13,526 bases of DNA from positions 1 through 13,526 of the forward strand of contig JAHIYS010000176.1 in NCBI GenBank assembly GCA_018814965.1, in the 5' to 3' direction. This document shows, one piece after another, positions 7,529 to 13,526 of this stretch. A program made the position numbers and the translations under genes. The stretch is from Gammaproteobacteria bacterium (GTDB lineage: Bacteria; Pseudomonadota; Gammaproteobacteria; UBA9339). Every line of letters starts with the position of its first letter. Position 1 is the stretch's first letter. The notes under the pieces were generated by a model, which had not been told where the DNA came from, ran no database searches, and worked only from the letters and a program-made list of their open reading frames with translations.

Positions 7529-7556
7529 AAGTTAGAAATTGATTATCGTCTAACTT
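7529..7556 (-). promoter_or_regulatory. Dyad in the tkt leader, possible operator or leader hairpin
   Basis: Perfect 8-bp arms AAGTTAGA (7529-7536) and TCTAACTT (7549-7556) are separated by 12 bases. The dyad lies 18-46 bases before the tkt ATG and downstream of the candidate -10 box, so it would be transcribed into the leader. It could bind a regulator or fold in the mRNA. No known operator consensus is recognised. Confidence 0.4.
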
Positions 7557-7582
7557 ATCAAAACGAGCAATAACTTTAAACC

Positions 7583-7588
7583 ATTATA
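7583..7588 (-). promoter_or_regulatory. Candidate -10 box of the tkt-gap-pgk-pyk operon
   Basis: A perfect TATAAT on the minus strand, about 73 bases before the tkt ATG, in a 154-base spacer. The -35 region at 17 bp spacing is poor (TCTAAT), so the promoter may need an activator or the box may be fortuitous in AT-rich DNA. Confidence 0.4.
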
Positions 7589-7642
7589 ACTCAAAATAAG
7601 CAAAAATTAGAATCTGCAAATATCATATAAGCATTAAATCTC

Positions 7643-7667
7643 TAATGGTATAAATATAAAACCATTA
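7643..7667 (-). other. AT-rich hairpin overlapping the stop codon of the 268-residue gene
   Basis: Arms TAATGGT (7643-7649) and ACCATTA (7661-7667) pair over 7 bp with an 11-base AT loop, and the right-hand arm contains the stop codon of the 268-residue gene. No U-tract follows. It may end or trim that transcript, but the low GC content makes it weak. Confidence 0.3.
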
Positions 7668-8471
7668 AATTCCACGACTGGAGGGACCACTAGTTGGCTC
7701 CTCTCTTTTCTCTTCTTTCTTAGAGGATCTTTCTAATCTGAGAAACTTCACAATTTTATTTATAACACTGCTAATTATCGCCCTAAACTTCCCCCTATTG
7801 GCTTTTTTCTCATCTTTATTCATTTTAAGTATTTCCGCAAACTCCTGACGTTCCTCTAGCTTCAAAACATCAGCCACCCTTGGCAAAACTTCTTTGAGTT
7901 TAGAATTAAGTTGTTTAGGCTTAGCTAGCAAATCTTCATTACGCGTTAAAGAATTAAGCGGTTTATCTAGAAATTCAGACAGCCCTTTAGCTATTTCACT
8001 AACCTCATCGTATGCTGTTTTATACTCATTTGTTTCACTGTCATCATATCCCTTCCAATCCAATCCATATAAAGGATCATATATATCATCTAACATTTCT
8101 AGATCTTCTAGTAAATCATCTATCTCTTTAGGATTGAACTCATTACTCTCCTCAAACACTTGTATCTTCTTATGTAAAATTCTTCCACCAGCTTTAGCAT
8201 CATCACTAATTTTGTCGGCCAGTCCATCCATATTTTTTTCAATAATGGAAAATAGCTCCTTTATACGCAAATATTCTTTTAAAGTCATCTCACTTAAAAA
8301 GCCAGATCCTCCGGCCTCATAAGCTTTTTCAAGCAATTTGACAATCATATCATTAGTAATACTTGCCTCATTATCATCATCTGCAAACAGATTATAAATC
8401 TCATTAAGACCTGCCAAAAATTTATCTTCATATACGTTTTCTTCCGCAAAAGGATTATCATCGTTATACAT
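7665..8471 (-). CDS. Unrecognised acidic, helical protein; candidate Dot/Icm effector
   Basis: A 268-residue protein that I cannot assign to a family. It has no signal peptide or membrane helix. The first 160 residues are rich in Asp and Glu and predicted helical by eye (for example IDDLLEDLEMLDDIYDPL, 117-134). Residues 222-252 switch to a basic amphipathic stretch (AIISSVINKIVKFLRLERSSKK), followed by EEKREE (253-258) and a short Ser/Pro/Gly tail ending in Ile. A glutamate block about 10-17 residues from the C-terminus is a known feature of many Legionella Dot/Icm substrates, so an effector role is a reasonable inference. The start has a strong GGAGG nine bases upstream (8481-8485). The gene sits alone between hemY and tkt and has its own candidate promoter, as effectors often do. 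Confidence 0.8.
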   Translation of the reverse strand: MYNDDNPFAEENVYEDKFLAGLNEIYNLFADDDNEASITNDMIVKLLEKAYEAGGSGFLSEMTLKEYLRIKELFSIIEKNMDGLADKISDDAKAGGRILHKKIQVFEESNEFNPKEIDDLLEDLEMLDDIYDPLYGLDWKGYDDSETNEYKTAYDEVSEIAKGLSEFLDKPLNSLTRNEDLLAKPKQLNSKLKEVLPRVADVLKLEERQEFAEILKMNKDEKKANRGKFRAIISSVINKIVKFLRLERSSKKEEKREEPTSGPSSRGI

Positions 8472-8540
8472 AAAATCTAACCTCCATTTAAGTTATTTAA
8501 AATTAATATTATTTAGAATATAAATTCCTTCAACCAGCCC

Positions 8541-8564
8541 ATTATACACTAACTTTTTGTTCTA
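8541..8564 (-). promoter_or_regulatory. Candidate promoter of the 268-residue gene
   Basis: TATAAT on the minus strand at 8541-8546 lies about 70 bases before the ATG and directly next to the hemY stop codon. At 18 bp spacing a TTTATA hexamer matches four of six -35 positions. This would give the gene a transcript of its own, independent of hemXY. Confidence 0.4.
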
Positions 8565-9727
8565 TATAAACTTACTCCCTTTTCATAAAAGGCTAAGGCA
8601 CTCTTGGGATCATCTTGTTTTGCCATAATTTGACCAAGCTCAGCATAAACAGTTAAATCAGGAGCAATTAAAGCGCTCTTCTCTAAATAGTGTATGGCTT
8701 TACCCCATAACTTTTGTTTTCTGCAAATCTGGCCCAAACAAAGTAATAGCTTAGCATTTTCTGGTTTAGTCTTTAACCATCTTTCAGCTCGAGCTAACTG
8801 TTTTATGGGATCCTCACTGGTTAACAAGGCGTAAAGCTCTAATAACCGCTCACTCAAGGCTTTATGTAAAGCCATCTTGAGTATGTTTTCTGCTTCTTCC
8901 TCTCTTTTATTGGCCAATAAATATTCTACGTAAACAGCCGCCAATTCTGAGTCTTTATGCAAATATTTTGGTAAATTATCCCAAACTGTTTCGATAGTAT
9001 GATTTTTTAGACCTATCAATAGCAGTTCTTTATAAACTTTTTCTTCCAATTTATTGATAGCTTCAAACCCAATCACGCGACGCTTACGTAAACTCGGCAA
9101 TATTTTTTCTAAACCTCTCCAATCTTTTAGCTCTAAGTATACCCGCTGTAATAATTGTAAAACATAGACGTTTTTAGGCTGTAGTTGCCCAATACTTTGT
9201 AAGGTTGCACTCGCCTCTTCCCACTGCTTATTACCTATTTGTAAACTAGCCTGTGCCAATCCAACAACCACCGGCCGATCTTTTGCTACGCTCTGCGCCA
9301 ATCGAAGATAACCATCTCGACGCTTAAATGCATGTTGGTTTTGGGCCATAAAGGCTGAAGCCAAATAATTTACTAATGGCATATCACTATATTTTGAGGC
9401 ACGTAAAAGCTTTTTCTCAGCATGCTCCCAATTACCTTCTATCAAATCATACAAACCCAAAACTGTTTGCGCATGAGCACGCCGTTTTCTACGACCACCG
9501 ATCCATTGCTTAATGTAAGAAGTTAAAGCTATGACCCCGCTGCTAAAACGTAGAAAAAAATAAAACACCAAAAACAAAAAAATCAGGGCAATTGTTGCAA
9601 ACCACAATGATGTCTCAACACTAATATTATTGTAAGCGATCAAAACATAGCCAGGATTACGATGCATAGTAATCCCGAGCCAAACAGCAAGCAGCAATAC
9701 TAAAAAATAAAAAACTATCCTTTTCAT
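8549..9727 (-). CDS. hemY: HemY, inner-membrane TPR protein of the haem biosynthesis cluster
   Basis: This proteobacterial HemY is not the Bacillus protoporphyrinogen oxidase of the same name; it is a membrane protein linked by genome context and genetics to tetrapyrrole synthesis, with no settled catalytic role. The 392 residues show the HemY N-terminal domain: helix 1 at about 3-20, the family signature NPGYVLIAYNNISVETSLW at 24-42, helix 2 at 41-60 and a basic stretch (GGRRKRRAHA, 77-86). Most of the remainder consists of TPR-like helical pairs, for example near 329-390, where LLLCLGQICRKQKLWGKAI is typical. The ATG overlaps the hemX stop as ATGA, implying translational coupling. The length is close to the E. 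coli protein. Confidence 0.93.
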   Translation of the reverse strand: MKRIVFYFLVLLLAVWLGITMHRNPGYVLIAYNNISVETSLWFATIALIFLFLVFYFFLRFSSGVIALTSYIKQWIGGRRKRRAHAQTVLGLYDLIEGNWEHAEKKLLRASKYSDMPLVNYLASAFMAQNQHAFKRRDGYLRLAQSVAKDRPVVVGLAQASLQIGNKQWEEASATLQSIGQLQPKNVYVLQLLQRVYLELKDWRGLEKILPSLRKRRVIGFEAINKLEEKVYKELLLIGLKNHTIETVWDNLPKYLHKDSELAAVYVEYLLANKREEEAENILKMALHKALSERLLELYALLTSEDPIKQLARAERWLKTKPENAKLLLCLGQICRKQKLWGKAIHYLEKSALIAPDLTVYAELGQIMAKQDDPKSALAFYEKGVSLYRTKS

Positions 9728-10737
9728 AATGGGCTATCCCCCTGATTCTGCGATGAGGCTGGCAAAGAAGGCTGGGGCTGTGACGGCAAAACCTCTTGCT
9801 CCTTATTTGCACTCATGAAATTCTGCATTATAGCCATTGACTCACTAAGAAATGGTAACTTCGGCTGCAAATCAACACCCTGAAGCTCTTTTAAAACCAC
9901 AAAAATATCCGTATTAGCAACATCACTTGCAGCAAAATACTTGGCAATTAAACTCATTGTTTCTTCTAAACATGAGTGATAAAGATTATTTTGCCGATGC
10001 ATAACAGCCCATTCAGCTTGTAATAATTTGGTTTGCACACTAAGTCGTAAAATCGTTTCTTGCTCTGGAGAAACCAATGGCTCTATATTGTGATGCCGTA
10101 TTACCAAAATATCTTTTAATGCTTTAGTAGTACTCGAAAAAAACCTCTGCCATAAAGTAGTAACAGGGGTTTCTTCTTCATCAGATTTTTTTTGCAAAAC
10201 AGTAAATTGCTGGCTCACTATTGGTAAAGCATTAATTTTTTGACTCACGGCATCTATTTTGAGAACAAGCTCTGAATCATTAACCGCAGGCACACCCTGT
10301 AAACTAGCAATATCCTTATTTAAAGAGTGCTTAATTGCAGACAACTCTTGGGTATTTGCATATTGTTTTGCTGTTTGCAAATAAGAAATAGCAAGCTTAA
10401 CATCTCCCGTAGTATTTAAAGTTAAATCCGCCATCTGCAGAAGATGCTCGATAATAGTAGGTTTCCAACTTTTTGTTTTAGCACTATTAGAGTTTTGAAT
10501 TTCACTTTGTAGCTCTAATAAAACAATCTGCTGCTGATCATATTTTTCTTGCGTCTGTTTTAACTGGAAAGATAATTCTTCGGATTTTCCTAAAACACCA
10601 CTAATCTTTTCCTCAAGATAGCGTTGGCCAAAATATCCGCCAAATACTAAAGCTATCGCAATTATAGGGACTAACGAAGCTAGAAAAAAATTTCTCCAGC
10701 CATTAGACTTTATATTAACATTTTGCTGTTTGGTCAT
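9724..10737 (-). CDS. hemX: HemX family inner-membrane protein
   Basis: HemX proteins were once labelled uroporphyrinogen-III methyltransferase but lack the methyltransferase domain, and none is seen here. They are single-pass membrane proteins encoded with haem genes. The 337 residues show a short cytoplasmic N-terminus, one membrane helix at about 18-37, a coiled coil at about 42-85 (EEKISGVLGKSEELSFQLKQ onward) and a periplasmic helical domain with family-like segments LLQMADLTLNTTGDVKLAISYLQTA and EPLVSPEQETILRLSVQTKL. The C-terminal 30 residues are low-complexity Gln/Pro/Ser. AAAGGG lies a few bases before the ATG, and the gene overlaps hemY by four bases. Upstream is an unrelated gene after 118 bases, not hemD. 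Confidence 0.93.
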   Translation of the reverse strand: MTKQQNVNIKSNGWRNFFLASLVPIIAIALVFGGYFGQRYLEEKISGVLGKSEELSFQLKQTQEKYDQQQIVLLELQSEIQNSNSAKTKSWKPTIIEHLLQMADLTLNTTGDVKLAISYLQTAKQYANTQELSAIKHSLNKDIASLQGVPAVNDSELVLKIDAVSQKINALPIVSQQFTVLQKKSDEEETPVTTLWQRFFSSTTKALKDILVIRHHNIEPLVSPEQETILRLSVQTKLLQAEWAVMHRQNNLYHSCLEETMSLIAKYFAASDVANTDIFVVLKELQGVDLQPKLPFLSESMAIMQNFMSANKEQEVLPSQPQPSLPASSQNQGDSPL

Positions 10738-10855
10738 AATTTACCCTTTGATCAAAAATCAACTAAAAAAATACCTAGATCACTCTCCATCATGCCTGAC
10801 TTATCTGTCATATCCGCATCAACCTCATGCTTAGCATAGCAACTTTTACATATTA

Positions 10856-11416
10856 CTAGTTTTGCTTGCTCTTAGGATCATATTTTATCTCTTCATAAAT
10901 ATTGCCGAGAGCTTTCGCTGCCTCATGAAAAATAGGGCAATCAACAACATTTGATGATTTGCAGAATCTACGGTTGTTAACCAGGGCGCTCCAACCCCCC
11001 TCCCTAGGCTCAAGAACTAGTTGGCTCTTGGTTTGTTCTAAAGCTACTGGAAAAGATACCGCTTCATTAGTTTGGTATAAACAAATCACCTTTCCAACTT
11101 TTACTCCAACCCACTGAGCACCAATAAAACTTAAAATTTTAGTAGCTGATGATGGGGTATAATTCTTCCATTTTTTATCCTTTGTAGTCCAATCAACCCC
11201 ATTCTTAACTAAATCATCGGGCTGTGGACAATACTGAGCCTGCTGTGAAACTTCATTCGTGGTAGTTGCTGGGGCATCATTCGAAGACTGCTCTGCAACA
11301 GGCTTCATAGCAGCAAATCGCTCTAAATTCGAACTAGGCTTTATAAAAAAAATATAAACCATAGCAGCAATGGCAACAACAGCAATAATCCCTAAAACAT
11401 AATATTTAATTCGCAT
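10856..11416 (-). CDS. Membrane-anchored periplasmic four-cysteine protein, EirA/LirB-like (T4SS-associated)
   Basis: The start is set at the ATG at 11416, giving 186 residues, because AGGGAG lies seven to eight bases upstream; a longer frame from 11440 has no ribosome site. An uncleaved-looking N-terminal helix (5-25) is followed by a low-complexity Ser/Thr/Gln linker (41-61) and a compact domain with cysteines C63, C112, C152 and C160, suggesting two periplasmic disulphides. The core FIGAQWVGVKVGKVICLYQ, FPVALEQTKSQLVLEP and RRFCKSSNVVDCPIF resembles, from memory, the Legionellales EirA/LirB family, which is needed for Dot/Icm-dependent intracellular replication in Coxiella. That match is unverified. 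If wrong, this is simply a conserved secreted protein. It is divergent from tdk. Confidence 0.8.
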   Translation of the reverse strand: MRIKYYVLGIIAVVAIAAMVYIFFIKPSSNLERFAAMKPVAEQSSNDAPATTTNEVSQQAQYCPQPDDLVKNGVDWTTKDKKWKNYTPSSATKILSFIGAQWVGVKVGKVICLYQTNEAVSFPVALEQTKSQLVLEPREGGWSALVNNRRFCKSSNVVDCPIFHEAAKALGNIYEEIKYDPKSKQN

Positions 11417-11433
11417 AATATTTCTCCCTCTTC

Positions 11434-11462
11434 TTGACATACTATAATATGAAAGCCAAAAT
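11434..11462 (+). promoter_or_regulatory. Candidate promoter of tdk
   Basis: A perfect -35 TTGACA (11434-11439) is followed after 17 bp by CAAAAT (11457-11462), which matches four of six -10 positions. The predicted transcript would start near 11469, leaving a leader of about 30 bases that contains the AAGGAG site. It abuts the oppositely oriented promoter of the neighbouring gene. Confidence 0.5.
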
Positions 11463-11488
11463 TATACCATCAGTCATAATTCTACCAA
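11461..11488 (-). promoter_or_regulatory. Candidate promoter of the EirA-like gene
   Basis: On the minus strand a perfect TATAAT (11461-11466) lies 16 bp downstream of TTGGTA (11483-11488), which matches four of six -35 positions. The leader would be about 38 bases long. The -10 box overlaps the end of the tdk promoter by two bases, so the two transcripts may interfere. Confidence 0.45.
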
Positions 11489-11499
11489 GGAGAAACGAA

Positions 11500-12081
11500 T
11501 TGGCCAAATTACATTTTTATTATTCAACTATGAATGCCGGTAAAAGCACCGCCCTCTTACAATCTAGCTATAATTATAATGAACGGGGAATGGATACTCT
11601 TCTTTTAGCGCCAGCCATCGACACCAGATACGGGGCAAAGAAAATTACCTCCCGCATCGGACTACAAGCAGAAGCCACCACAGTTAGCAATAATGAAGAT
11701 TTATACCAACTTATCGCTCAGTCTCTAAATAAAAACAATAATATCAAATGCATACTAATAGATGAGGCACAATTTCTTACCAAGAAACAAGTACAACAAT
11801 TAGCATATGTCACAGATGACTTCAATGTCCCTGTTTTAGCATATGGCCTACGAACCGACTTCATGGGGGAGCCATTTGAGGGAAGCAAATACCTTCTCGC
11901 TCTAGCTGATCAATTAATAGAGCTTAAAACTATCTGTCATTGTGGACGTAAAGCAAATATGGTGCTACGAACCGATGATCAAGGAAATATTCTGCGCGAA
12001 GGTGATCAAATTGTTATTGGCGGCAATGATCACTATATAGCAGTATGCCGTAAACATTTCCGCGAAGGAAAAGCTCACTAG
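11500..12081 (+). CDS. tdk: Thymidine kinase (type II), TTG start
   Basis: Phosphorylates thymidine with ATP in pyrimidine salvage. Homology to E. coli Tdk begins at AKLHFYYSTMNAGKST, so the start is placed at TTG 11500, seven bases after AAGGAG (11487-11492). The frame is open upstream through an ATG at 11449, but those residues match nothing and have no ribosome site. From this start the protein has 193 residues. The P-loop MNAGKST is at 11-17, the catalytic glutamate E89 in LIDEAQF, the YGLRTDF loop at 115-121, the zinc ligands C146, C148, C183 and H186 in TICHCGRK and VCRKH, and the thymidine lid IGGNDHY at 173-179. The C-terminus is about a dozen residues shorter than in E. coli. It is the only plus-strand gene here. 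Confidence 0.95.
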   Translation: MAKLHFYYSTMNAGKSTALLQSSYNYNERGMDTLLLAPAIDTRYGAKKITSRIGLQAEATTVSNNEDLYQLIAQSLNKNNNIKCILIDEAQFLTKKQVQQLAYVTDDFNVPVLAYGLRTDFMGEPFEGSKYLLALADQLIELKTICHCGRKANMVLRTDDQGNILREGDQIVIGGNDHYIAVCRKHFREGKAH

Positions 12082-12101
12082 TTGATTTGATATCTACTAG
12101 T
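12077..12101. other. Short dyad between the convergent tdk and rsmE stops
   Basis: ACTAGT occurs at 12077-12082 and 12096-12101 and can pair over 6 bp around 13 bases, with the tdk stop in one arm and the first base of the rsmE stop triplet in the other. The 19-base spacer leaves no room for another terminator. The stem is too short and lacks a U-tract, so any bidirectional terminator role is tentative. Confidence 0.25.
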
Positions 12102-12832
12102 TAAAAATCACCCCACCTTGATTGTATGAGGCTAATCGCTGCCAAGGCTGCAGTTTCAGTACGTAAAACTCTTGGGCCTAAAGATACCGGCAAAAATTGA
12201 TTTTGCTTAGCATCCTCAACCTCTTTATCACTAAACCCCCCTTCGGGACCAACTAAAATTGTAACGCAACTTGGCTCCTCTTTGATATCACTAAACTTAG
12301 TGGTAGCACGCGGATCTAAAATTAAACGCAACCCTAATACTTGAGAACCAAACCATTTTGCTAAATTGGACTGAAATAAAATTTGAGGGACATAACAACG
12401 CCCAGATTGTTCGGTGGCGCTAATTGCTACATTTTGCCAATGATCTAATCTCCTTTTTAACCGCTCCCCCTCAAGATGAACATTGCAGTATTCAGTAAAT
12501 AACGGGCTAATAGCATTAACTCCTAATTCAACTGCTTTCTGAATCGTAAAATCCATTTTTTCTCCGCGGGAGACCCCTTGCCCAAGATGAATTTGCAATA
12601 AAGATTCGTTATGACGCTCAATAAAATCTCCAAGAGTAACAGTTGCTCTGCGTTTATCTATAGCAGTTACAGTCGCCTGAAACTCCCCTCCACTTACACT
12701 ATTAAAGATTATTAGGGGACTACCTACTTGCAAACGCAAGGCTTGTAATACATGACAAGAAGCAGCGGCTTCTAAAGATATTTTCTGTCCGGATTTGAGC
12801 GGGGAAGAAACAAAAATACGTGGCAACGACAT
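12101..12832 (-). CDS. rsmE: RsmE, 16S rRNA m3U1498 methyltransferase
   Basis: Methylates N3 of U1498 in 16S rRNA of the small subunit, using S-adenosylmethionine. The 243 residues are the normal length. An N-terminal PUA-like domain (about 1-70) is followed by the SPOUT methyltransferase domain with GEKMDFTIQKAVELGV (90-105), ATEQSGRCYVPQ (139-150), the cofactor-binding trefoil-knot segments ILVGPEGGF (192-200) and LGPRVLRTETA (218-228). It converges on tdk with a 19-base spacer. Upstream lies the skp terminator, so it probably has its own promoter within about 12833-12853 or is read at low level through the terminator; no clear promoter is visible in so short a gap. Confidence 0.96.
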   Translation of the reverse strand: MSLPRIFVSSPLKSGQKISLEAAASCHVLQALRLQVGSPLIIFNSVSGGEFQATVTAIDKRRATVTLGDFIERHNESLLQIHLGQGVSRGEKMDFTIQKAVELGVNAISPLFTEYCNVHLEGERLKRRLDHWQNVAISATEQSGRCYVPQILFQSNLAKWFGSQVLGLRLILDPRATTKFSDIKEEPSCVTILVGPEGGFSDKEVEDAKQNQFLPVSLGPRVLRTETAALAAISLIQSRWGDF

Positions 12833-12853
12833 CGATTATTTTCATCCAAAATA

Positions 12854-12886
12854 AAAGAGGGGCATAATTATCTTATGCCCCTCTTT
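12854..12886 (-). terminator. Intrinsic terminator of skp
   Basis: Perfect 14-bp arms AAAGAGGGGCATAA (12854-12867) and TTATGCCCCTCTTT (12873-12886) surround a five-base loop, 13 bases after the skp stop. On the minus strand the stem is followed by TATTTT, adding to the three U of the arm. This is the strongest terminator in the window. Because the other side of the stem is A-rich it could also act on plus-strand readthrough. Confidence 0.9.
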
Positions 12887-12899
12887 ATTAATCATTAAC

Positions 12900-13400
12900 C
12901 TATTTTTTAAGCATTTTAATTACTTCGTCAGTAACTTCTAGCTCTTTTTTATTATAAGCTAAACTGGCTTTGGCAACTATTAAATCAAGCTTTTTATCAG
13001 TAGCTAACTTATTGACAATAGACTCGATTTTTTTCAAAACATCGCCCAAAACTTTCTCTTGAGCAGCGTTTACATCTTTTTGAAACTTAGTTTGCATTTC
13101 CTGTAGCTTTTTTTGTTGCTCCATAATCTTCTGTTGCTCTGCTTTTTGAGCATCAGCTTTCATAGTAGGACTATTTTTGCTGAAATCTTCGATAGCACTC
13201 TGAAACTTTTTCTGAGCAGCAGCTAAATCTTTTTCTTGTTTATCAAATTTTTTCTTAAGATCGGTCTTAGCTTTTTCTACCTGTGGTGACTCTGTTAAAA
13301 TCTTATTTAAATCAATCACCCCAATACTCACTTCAGCAAAAGCTGACGCACTAATTGCAAAGAAAATCATTGCTGTTATTGAAAATAGAACCTTTTTCAT
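12900..13400 (-). CDS. skp: Skp/OmpH periplasmic outer-membrane protein chaperone
   Basis: Holds unfolded outer-membrane proteins in the periplasm on their way to the BAM complex. The 166 residues match the family. A signal peptide (KK, hydrophobic core to about 19, cleavage after AFA at 22) precedes EVSIGVIDLNKILTESPQ, the conserved start of the mature domain. Residues about 45-125 are Lys/Gln/Glu-rich coiled coil (the tentacles of the trimer), and the chain closes with the LDLIVAKASLAYNKKELEVTDEVIKML body segment. GGAG lies eight bases before the ATG, and a strong terminator follows. The usual neighbours bamA and lpxD are not visible on either side within the window. Confidence 0.93.
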   Translation of the reverse strand: MKKVLFSITAMIFFAISASAFAEVSIGVIDLNKILTESPQVEKAKTDLKKKFDKQEKDLAAAQKKFQSAIEDFSKNSPTMKADAQKAEQQKIMEQQKKLQEMQTKFQKDVNAAQEKVLGDVLKKIESIVNKLATDKKLDLIVAKASLAYNKKELEVTDEVIKMLKK

Positions 13401-13526
13401 TACATTATCTCCATAAAAATTTTAAATTTTATACCCCTATAAACCACCTAAACCTAGTCACCCTTTATATCATATTCTGTCCCTTTTCTCCATTTACTTT
13501 TTCGATTAATTTTTTCATATTTTCCA
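13401..13526 (-). other. Region upstream of skp at the window edge
   Basis: This 126-base stretch contains the skp ribosome site and a TATAAA-like -10 candidate (13428-13433) with no good -35. Two minus-strand frames are open to the edge, one ending with TAG at 13454-13456 and one with TAA at 13465-13467 (its last residues read MKKLIEKVNGEKGQNMI). Either could be the C-terminus of an upstream gene, but the piece is too short to decide. Neither ends in the aromatic residue expected of BamA. Confidence 0.35.

Noticed and set aside
7894..8322. Plus-strand open frame of 142 codons
   Set aside because: It is antisense to the 268-residue gene and extremely Ser/Leu-rich, as expected for the complement of Asp/Glu/Lys-rich codons. 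The minus-strand gene has GGAGG and a candidate promoter.
10752..10811. Minus-strand 19-codon frame before hemX, and the palindrome ATGCTTAGCAT at 10827-10837, as a possible leader peptide and operator
   Set aside because: The frame has no ribosome site or amino-acid bias that would indicate attenuation, and the palindrome is short and not near a recognisable promoter.
11434..11499. N-terminal extension of Tdk from TTG 11434 or ATG 11449
   Set aside because: The added residues have no counterpart in Tdk proteins and would overlap the predicted promoter; the AAGGAG-TTG pair at 11487-11502 fits the homology start exactly.

Overview
The window looks like a chromosomal housekeeping segment of an AT-rich gammaproteobacterium, most probably of the order Legionellales (Coxiella/Legionella/Rickettsiella relatives). 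The reasons are the gene order tkt-gap-pgk-pyk, close matches to gammaproteobacterial PriA, HemX, HemY, Tdk, RsmE and Skp, and two proteins that would suit a host-associated bacterium with a Dot/Icm type IV secretion system: a putative effector with a C-terminal glutamate block, and a membrane-anchored four-cysteine protein that resembles, from memory, the T4SS-associated EirA/LirB family. The lineage is inferred; no database search was possible.

Layout, left to right. Positions 1-843 (minus) hold the N-terminal part of PriA, cut by the window edge. Positions 844-1408 are a gene-free stretch with three related, partly decayed palindromic repeats and a hairpin at the end of the next operon. 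Positions 1409-7510 (minus) are a glycolysis/pentose-phosphate operon, transcribed tkt, gap, pgk, pyk, then a 61-codon two-helix membrane protein whose start overlaps the pyk stop. Two of its internal spacers and both of its ends carry stem-loops. The one between gap and pgk is long (21 bp) and pairs fully only in the sense RNA. Positions 7665-8471 (minus) encode an unrecognised acidic 268-residue protein with its own promoter and a strong ribosome binding site. Positions 8549-10737 (minus) are hemX-hemY, overlapping by ATGA and lacking the usual hemC-hemD immediately upstream. Positions 10856-11416 (minus) encode the EirA-like protein. It diverges from tdk (plus, 11500-12081), which very probably starts at a TTG codon. 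rsmE (minus) converges on tdk, and skp/ompH (minus) ends in a strong intrinsic terminator upstream of rsmE.

Functionally, the central operon links the non-oxidative pentose phosphate pathway (transketolase) to lower glycolysis: glyceraldehyde-3-phosphate is oxidised, then ATP is made by Pgk and Pyk. The remaining genes serve replication restart, thymidine salvage, 16S rRNA modification, outer-membrane protein folding and an inner-membrane HemXY module. The least described elements are the small membrane protein at the end of the operon, the 268-residue candidate effector, the EirA-like protein and the hairpins inside the glycolytic operon.
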